A stretch of 64,000 bases of DNA from an uncultured Desulfovibrio sp. (GTDB lineage Bacteria; Desulfobacterota; Desulfovibrionia; Desulfovibrionales; Desulfovibrionaceae), in contig NZ_CAJUBO010000009.1 in assembly GCF_910584445.1 (NCBI RefSeq), positions 1 to 64,000 of the forward strand, given 5' to 3'. Positions within the stretch are counted from its first letter, which is position 1. Every line of letters begins with the position of its first letter. The notes beneath the pieces were generated by a model that searched no databases, was not told where the DNA came from, and saw only the letters and a list, made by a program, of their open reading frames with translations. A program made the translations under genes and the position numbers. Shown one piece after another: positions 60,154 to 64,000 of this stretch.

Positions 60154-60906
60154 ATGTTCCGTTCCCTCTGTGGCGGGTTCGTACTCGCCCTGGCCGTCGT
60201 GGCCCTTGGCGGTATCGCGCAGGCCGCCGAAAAATACACCGTGGCGAGCGACTGCACCTGGCCGCCCATGGAGCTGCTTGACGACCAGAAGCAGCCCACC
60301 GGCTATTCCGTGGACTATATCAAGGAAGCCGCCAAGGCCGCCGGCATCGACGTGAACGTGCAGAACGTGGCCTGGGACGGCATCTTCGGCGGCGTCGCCA
60401 CCGGCAAGTACGACATCGTGGCTTCGTCCACCACCATCACGCCCGAGCGCCAGAAGCAGTTCGACTTCACGGTGCCCTATTATGAAGTGGAGCAGGCGGT
60501 CATCCTGCCCGCGGGCAAGAGCATCCAGAGCCTTGCCGACCTCAAGGGCAAGAAGGTGGGCGGCCAGATCGGCACCACCGGCATCTTCGTCATGCGCAAG
60601 GCCGACACGGGCGCCACGCTGCGCGAATATGACGACGTGGGCCTCGCCATCCAGGACCTCGTGGGCGGCCGCATCGACGCCGTCATCTGCGATGACCCCG
60701 TCGCCATGTACTATGTGAACAAGAAGCCCGACACCGCCGGCAAGCTCAACCTCTCCTTCAAGACCGGCGACAAGGAATACTACGGCTTCACCGTCCGCAA
60801 GGGCCGCAAGGACCTGGTGGACAAGCTGAACAAGGGCATCAAGGCGGTCAAGGATTCCGGCAAGGAAGCCGAACTCATCAGCAAGTGGATGGGCGACGGC
60901 AAGTAG
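60154..60906 (+). CDS. Amino-acid ABC transporter periplasmic binding protein
   Basis: A 250-residue family 3 solute-binding protein with a signal peptide (MFRSLCGGFVLALAVVALGGIAQA). SBP_bac_3 features: SDCTWPPMELLDDQKQPTGY, FDFTVPYYEVEQAVI, LADLKGKKVGGQIGTT and GFTVRKGRKDLVDKLN. It probably binds a polar amino acid. GAGGAGG site. The permease gene follows at 58 bases; no ATPase gene follows. Confidence 0.93.
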   Translation: MFRSLCGGFVLALAVVALGGIAQAAEKYTVASDCTWPPMELLDDQKQPTGYSVDYIKEAAKAAGIDVNVQNVAWDGIFGGVATGKYDIVASSTTITPERQKQFDFTVPYYEVEQAVILPAGKSIQSLADLKGKKVGGQIGTTGIFVMRKADTGATLREYDDVGLAIQDLVGGRIDAVICDDPVAMYYVNKKPDTAGKLNLSFKTGDKEYYGFTVRKGRKDLVDKLNKGIKAVKDSGKEAELISKWMGDGK

Positions 60907-60963
60907 CCTTCATCTGCGGTTTTCACACGGGGCCTGGACAGGACTGCCCGCGGAGGAGCCTGT

Positions 60964-61872
60964 ATGGACAATCTCGGCAAGAATACTGTGCGGTCCCACA
61001 GCGGCGAGGGAGAGGGGAAAACCTTTCCCTTCTTCCTCCGCCGTCCCGCGCGGCGCAGGCGCACGCCCCTCTCTGTGGGGGAAGAGGTCCACAGCAAGGG
61101 CAATATCGTCCTTGTCACCGATGGGGCGTCCATCCCCAACCCCAGCGAGCGGCGGCTCGTCAATGCGTGGTCCATCGCCCTGGTGGGGGCGCTCTGCGCG
61201 CTCTTCTCGCTCTGTCTGCTCTGGCCGGACCCGTACCTGCGTATCCTGCTCTATCTGCCTGACGGTGTGCTCATCACCTTTGAGATCACCGTGCTTTCCA
61301 TCTGCTTTGCCGTCCCCCTGGGTCTGCTCACCGGTCTCGGGCGCATCTCGCGCAACCGGTTCATCAATCTGGTGGCCTCCACCTATGTGGAGGTCATCCG
61401 CGGCATTCCGCTCCTTGTCCAGCTGTTCTACATCTATTACGCCCTTTCCCGCTTTTTCCAGGTGAGCGGCGTGGCCTCGGCCGTGACCGCCATCAGCATC
61501 TGCTACGGGGCCTATATGGGCGAGGTCTTCCGCGCGGGCATCATGGCTATCCCCAAGGGACAGAGCGAGGCCGCCCGCTCGTTGGGCTTCAACCGCTTCC
61601 AGACCATGTTCCTGGTGGTGCTGCCCCAGGCGTGGCGCACCATCCTCCCCCCTGTCGGCAACGAATGCATCGCCATGCTCAAGGACACGTCGCTCGTCTC
61701 CATCCTGGCGGTGCCGGACATCATGCAGCGCGCCCGGAGCTTTGTGGGCACCACCTATCTGTATTTCGAAACATACACCGTGGTGGCGCTCATCTATCTC
61801 ATCATCACTCTGGTGCTCTCCAAGTGCGTGAGCCACATGGAGGCGCGGCTCAACTATTACGACGGCAAATAG
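60964..61872 (+). CDS. Amino-acid ABC transporter permease
   Basis: A 302-residue permease of the HisM/GlnP family. Residues ~1-70 form a long, charged cytoplasmic extension that most relatives lack. About five helices follow, with the ATPase-docking EAA loop EAARSLGFNRFQTMFLVVLPQAWR. GAGGAG site. An intrinsic terminator follows directly, so the ATPase subunit must be encoded elsewhere. Confidence 0.92.
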   Translation: MDNLGKNTVRSHSGEGEGKTFPFFLRRPARRRRTPLSVGEEVHSKGNIVLVTDGASIPNPSERRLVNAWSIALVGALCALFSLCLLWPDPYLRILLYLPDGVLITFEITVLSICFAVPLGLLTGLGRISRNRFINLVASTYVEVIRGIPLLVQLFYIYYALSRFFQVSGVASAVTAISICYGAYMGEVFRAGIMAIPKGQSEAARSLGFNRFQTMFLVVLPQAWRTILPPVGNECIAMLKDTSLVSILAVPDIMQRARSFVGTTYLYFETYTVVALIYLIITLVLSKCVSHMEARLNYYDGK

Positions 61873-61911
61873 GCCGCTGGCGGCCATCGGGTCCGCGGCG
61901 CCCCGGCATCT

Positions 61912-61940
61912 CCCCCGCGTCTCCCGGCGCGGGGGACTTT
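61912..61940 (+). terminator. Terminator after the ABC permease
   Basis: A perfect 8-bp GC stem cccccgcg/cgcggggg (61,912-61,919 with 61,928-61,935), 8-base loop, followed by an imperfect T-rich stretch (actttgctttt). Confidence 0.7.
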
Positions 61941-61966
61941 GCTTTTGCGGCCATTGATGGTAGGAT
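61939..61966 (+). promoter_or_regulatory. Candidate hcp promoter
   Basis: TTGCTT (61,939-61,944) and TAGGAT (61,961-61,966) are 16 bases apart, 79 bases before the hcp start. I could not see a clear HcpR-type palindrome. Confidence 0.45.
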
Positions 61967-62045
61967 GGATGCGGCGGTCAGGGAGGGGCCGCCATGGCGC
62001 CGGGGCGTTGGGGACGCGCCGGCGGAGGGAGGAAAAGGAGTCCTC

Positions 62046-63648
62046 ATGTTTTGTGACCAGTGTGAACAGACCGCCAAGGGCGTCGGCTGCACCGTGGCCG
62101 GCGTGTGCGGCAAGAATGCGGAAGTGGCCCTGCTTCAGGATCAGCTGATCCATCTGCTGCGGCGGCTCGCCCCCCTCGTGGAACAGGCGCGCTCCCAGGG
62201 CATGAAAACGGAGATCTATGACGATTTCATCGCCGATGCGCTGTTCGCCACGCTGACCAATGTGAACTTTGACCCCGACGCCATCAAGTCCCTGCAGACG
62301 CAGGCCCTCGTGCATGCGCGCACCCTCGCCGCCGAGCTGGGCGAAGTGCCCGAAGACCTGGCGCTCTCCATCGAGGAATACCGGGCGCGGCTTCCCGAGA
62401 CCGTGGTGGGCCTGGGGGCGTTCAGCAGCGACGCGGATGTGGATTCCGCCATGCAGATGCTCCTCTTCGGGCTGAAGGGCCTGTGCGCCTACAAGGATCA
62501 CGCCGCGCGTCTCGGGCAGCGCGACAGCGCGCTCTCGTCCTTTGTCTGCCGGGCGCTGATGGCGGGCACGCAGTGGGACGGCCAGGTGCGTGACCTGGGC
62601 GCGTGGCTCGACCTTGTGCTCGAATGCGGCCGGGCCAACCTCAAGGCCATGGAACTGCTGGACGCGGGCAATACCGGCCATTTCGGCGATCCTGTCCCCT
62701 CGCAGGTCGATCTTGGGCACCGCAAGCAAGGCCATCCTGGTTTCCGGGCATGATCTGCTGGACCTCGAGGCCCTGCTCAGGCAGACCGAGGGCACGGGCA
62801 TCAATATCTACACCCATGGCGAGATGCTGCCGGCGCACGGGTATCCCCGTCTCAAGGCATTTCCGCATCTGGCCGGGCATTTCGGCACGGCCTGGCAGAA
62901 CCAGCAGAAAGAGCTGCCGGACTTTCCCGGTCCCGTGCTTTTCACCACCAACTGCATCCAGAACCCGCGCGCCTATGGGGACAAGGTCTTTACCACGGGC
63001 AACGTGGGCTGGCCCGGGTGCGCGCATTGCAAGGACCGCGACTTCTCGGCGGTCATTGAAAAGGCGCGGGCCATGCCCGGCTTCGCGGAGGATGCGCCCG
63101 GCGCGAAGATCCTCACGGGCTTTGGCCGCAAGACCATGCTCGGCGCCGCGCCCGCGGTGCTGGATGCCGTCGCCCAGGGCAAGCTGCGCCACATCTTCCT
63201 GGTGGGCGGCTGCGACGGCGCCAAGCCCGGCCGTAACTACTATACGGAATTTGTGGAAAAAACGCCCGCGGATACTGTGGTCCTCACGCTTGCCTGCGGC
63301 AAGTTCCGCTTTTTCGACAAGGACCTGGGCATGCTCGGCGATCTGCCGCGCCTCATGGATTGCGGCCAGTGCAACGATGCCTATACGGCGGTGCGGACCG
63401 CCACGGCGCTGGCCGAGGCGCTCAAGTGCGAGGTCAACGACCTTCCGCTTTCCCTGGTGCTCTCCTGGTACGAGCAGAAGGCCGTTGCCATCCTGCTGAC
63501 CCTGCTGGCCCTGGGCGTGCGGAACATCCTCATCGGCCCGAGCCTGCCGGCCTTTGTGTCTCCGGCCATCCGCAAGATCCTTGCCGAACAGTGGGGCCTG
63601 CGCCTCATCAGCACGCCGGAGGAAGATCTGGCGCGGCTGCTTGGCTGA
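62046..63648 (+). pseudogene. hcp: Hydroxylamine reductase / hybrid cluster protein with +1 frameshift
   Basis: Two frames together encode one Hcp of 533 residues if a single base is removed near 62,715-62,717 (a GGG run). Frame one (62,046-62,753) starts MFCDQCEQTAKGVGC with the N-terminal C-x2-C-x8-C-x5-C cluster, and would end after 235 residues. Frame two (to 63,648) carries TTNCIQNP, GWPGCAHC, GGCDGAKPG, DCGQCND and WYEQKAVAILL, ligands of the hybrid Fe-S-O cluster. All later motifs are intact, so the shift is recent or a base-call error. Hcp acts in nitric oxide and nitrosative stress defence. Confidence 0.88.
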
Positions 63649-63666
63649 TACCCGCAACAGGAAAAC

Positions 63667-63695
63667 ATGCCGCCCGGAAGGCCTCCGGGCGGCAT
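63667..63695 (+). terminator. Hairpin after hcp
   Basis: A perfect 12-bp stem atgccgcccgga/tccgggcggcat (63,667-63,678 with 63,684-63,695) with a 5-base loop, 18 bases after the hcp stop. The T-run is poor. Confidence 0.7.
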
Positions 63696-63741
63696 TCTGC
63701 GGCCCCGCGCGCGAGCGCGCGGGCGCCCACGGGAGGCGCGC

Positions 63742-64000
63742 ATGCGGCGCAAAGATCGGGAACGGACAGATGCCGGATTTTTTGACGAAGTCTTCAGCGC
63801 GGCGGAGGTGCTGTTTCTGGCCTTCAACACTGGAGAGGCTCCCTATTGCCTGCCGGTGAACTTCGCGCGCGAGGGGGAGCATATCTATATCCATTGCGCG
63901 CCCGAAGGGCTCAAGCTCGACTGCGTGCGGCGCGATGACCGCGTGGCCTTCAGTTGCGCCGTGGATGTCGTCATCGACCGCGCGCATTCCTCCACATACT
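63742..64000 (+). CDS. PPOX/NimA-like flavin protein (partial, runs off window)
   Basis: The first ~86 residues of a pyridoxamine 5'-phosphate oxidase-fold protein: MRRKDRERTDAGFFDEVF, EVLFLAFNTGEAPYCLPVNF and HCAPEGLKLDCVRRDDRVAF match the NimA/nitroimidazole resistance group, which binds FMN or heme. GGGAGG lies upstream of the ATG. The C-terminus is beyond the window. Function is predicted from fold only. Confidence 0.85.
   Translation, partial: MRRKDRERTDAGFFDEVFSAAEVLFLAFNTGEAPYCLPVNFAREGEHIYIHCAPEGLKLDCVRRDDRVAFSCAVDVVIDRAHSSTY

Noticed and set aside
62709..62720. Programmed +1 frameshift in hcp (CTT GGG C resembles CTT-based slip sites)
   Set aside because: No upstream Shine-Dalgarno stimulator or slow stop codon at the site, and no known recoding in hcp; a one-base error or mutation in the GGG run is simpler.

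Overview
The window is a GC-rich chromosomal segment from a sulfate-reducing deltaproteobacterium of the Desulfovibrio group (Desulfovibrionaceae). The evidence is the siroheme-dependent 'alternative' heme pathway (ahbC, hemB, ahbD and an AhbA/B-type protein in one operon), two homotrimeric porins of the Desulfovibrio type, a single-flagellum FlhF/FlhG/FliA/FlhA/FlhB operon with a sigma-54 promoter, and an Hcp hybrid-cluster protein. Species cannot be fixed from sequence reading alone.

Layout. 0-6.6 kb: a Kef/CPA2 antiporter, then on the minus strand azlC-azlD-DUF4911, a small membrane protein, and nth-cheV-fliR. 7-9.6 kb: a lower-GC accessory island with four tandem paralogous small membrane proteins of unknown function. 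9.9-17.8 kb (+): recA, then a tightly overlapping alaS-ahbC-hemB-ahbD-ahbA/B run. 18.2-20.2 kb: porin 1 and a divergent small XRE regulator. 20.2-28.7 kb (-): flagellar operon flhB-flhA-flhF-flhG-fliA-cheY-fliL plus two small accessory genes. 28.9-31.6 kb (-): panB and speB, and upstream of them a perfectly spaced sigma-54 promoter driving only a ~70-nt terminator-ended transcript (candidate small RNA). 31.9-35.9 kb (+): UvrD-like helicase, thiL and a class II aldolase. 36.4-43.5 kb (+): an FCD GntR regulator, aspartate dehydrogenase-like, threonine synthase-like, two TctC binding proteins, TctA and TctB, which reads as one uptake and catabolic cassette. 43.6-51.4 kb (-): DUF2333 and small proteins, then spermidine synthase-like, tadA, LOG-family, DUF362, pgeF and fthC. 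51.5-53.0 kb (+): a phosphoesterase and a HAD phosphatase. 53.2-57.3 kb: porin 2, a solitary trpB and divergent thyX. 57.7-64 kb: an O-antigen ligase-like protein, a NYN-domain protein, an amino-acid ABC binding protein and permease, a frameshifted hcp, and the start of a PPOX/NimA-like gene.

Between genes the window is unusually rich in short hairpin repeats. I recognise three dispersed families: R1 at 1, 49.5 and 57.4 kb; R2 at 2.1, 11.0 and partly 18.2 kb; R3 at 4.0, 18.1, 41.5 and partly 45.4 kb. In R1 the outer stem differs between copies in a partly compensatory way while the interior is almost unchanged. No tRNA, rRNA, CRISPR array, transposase or integrase was seen.

The best candidates for undescribed biology are the sigma-54 driven small RNA with a C-rich anti-Shine-Dalgarno stretch, the R1 element, the four-paralog membrane protein array between nth and recA, and the GntR/AspDH/threonine-synthase-like/TTT cassette.
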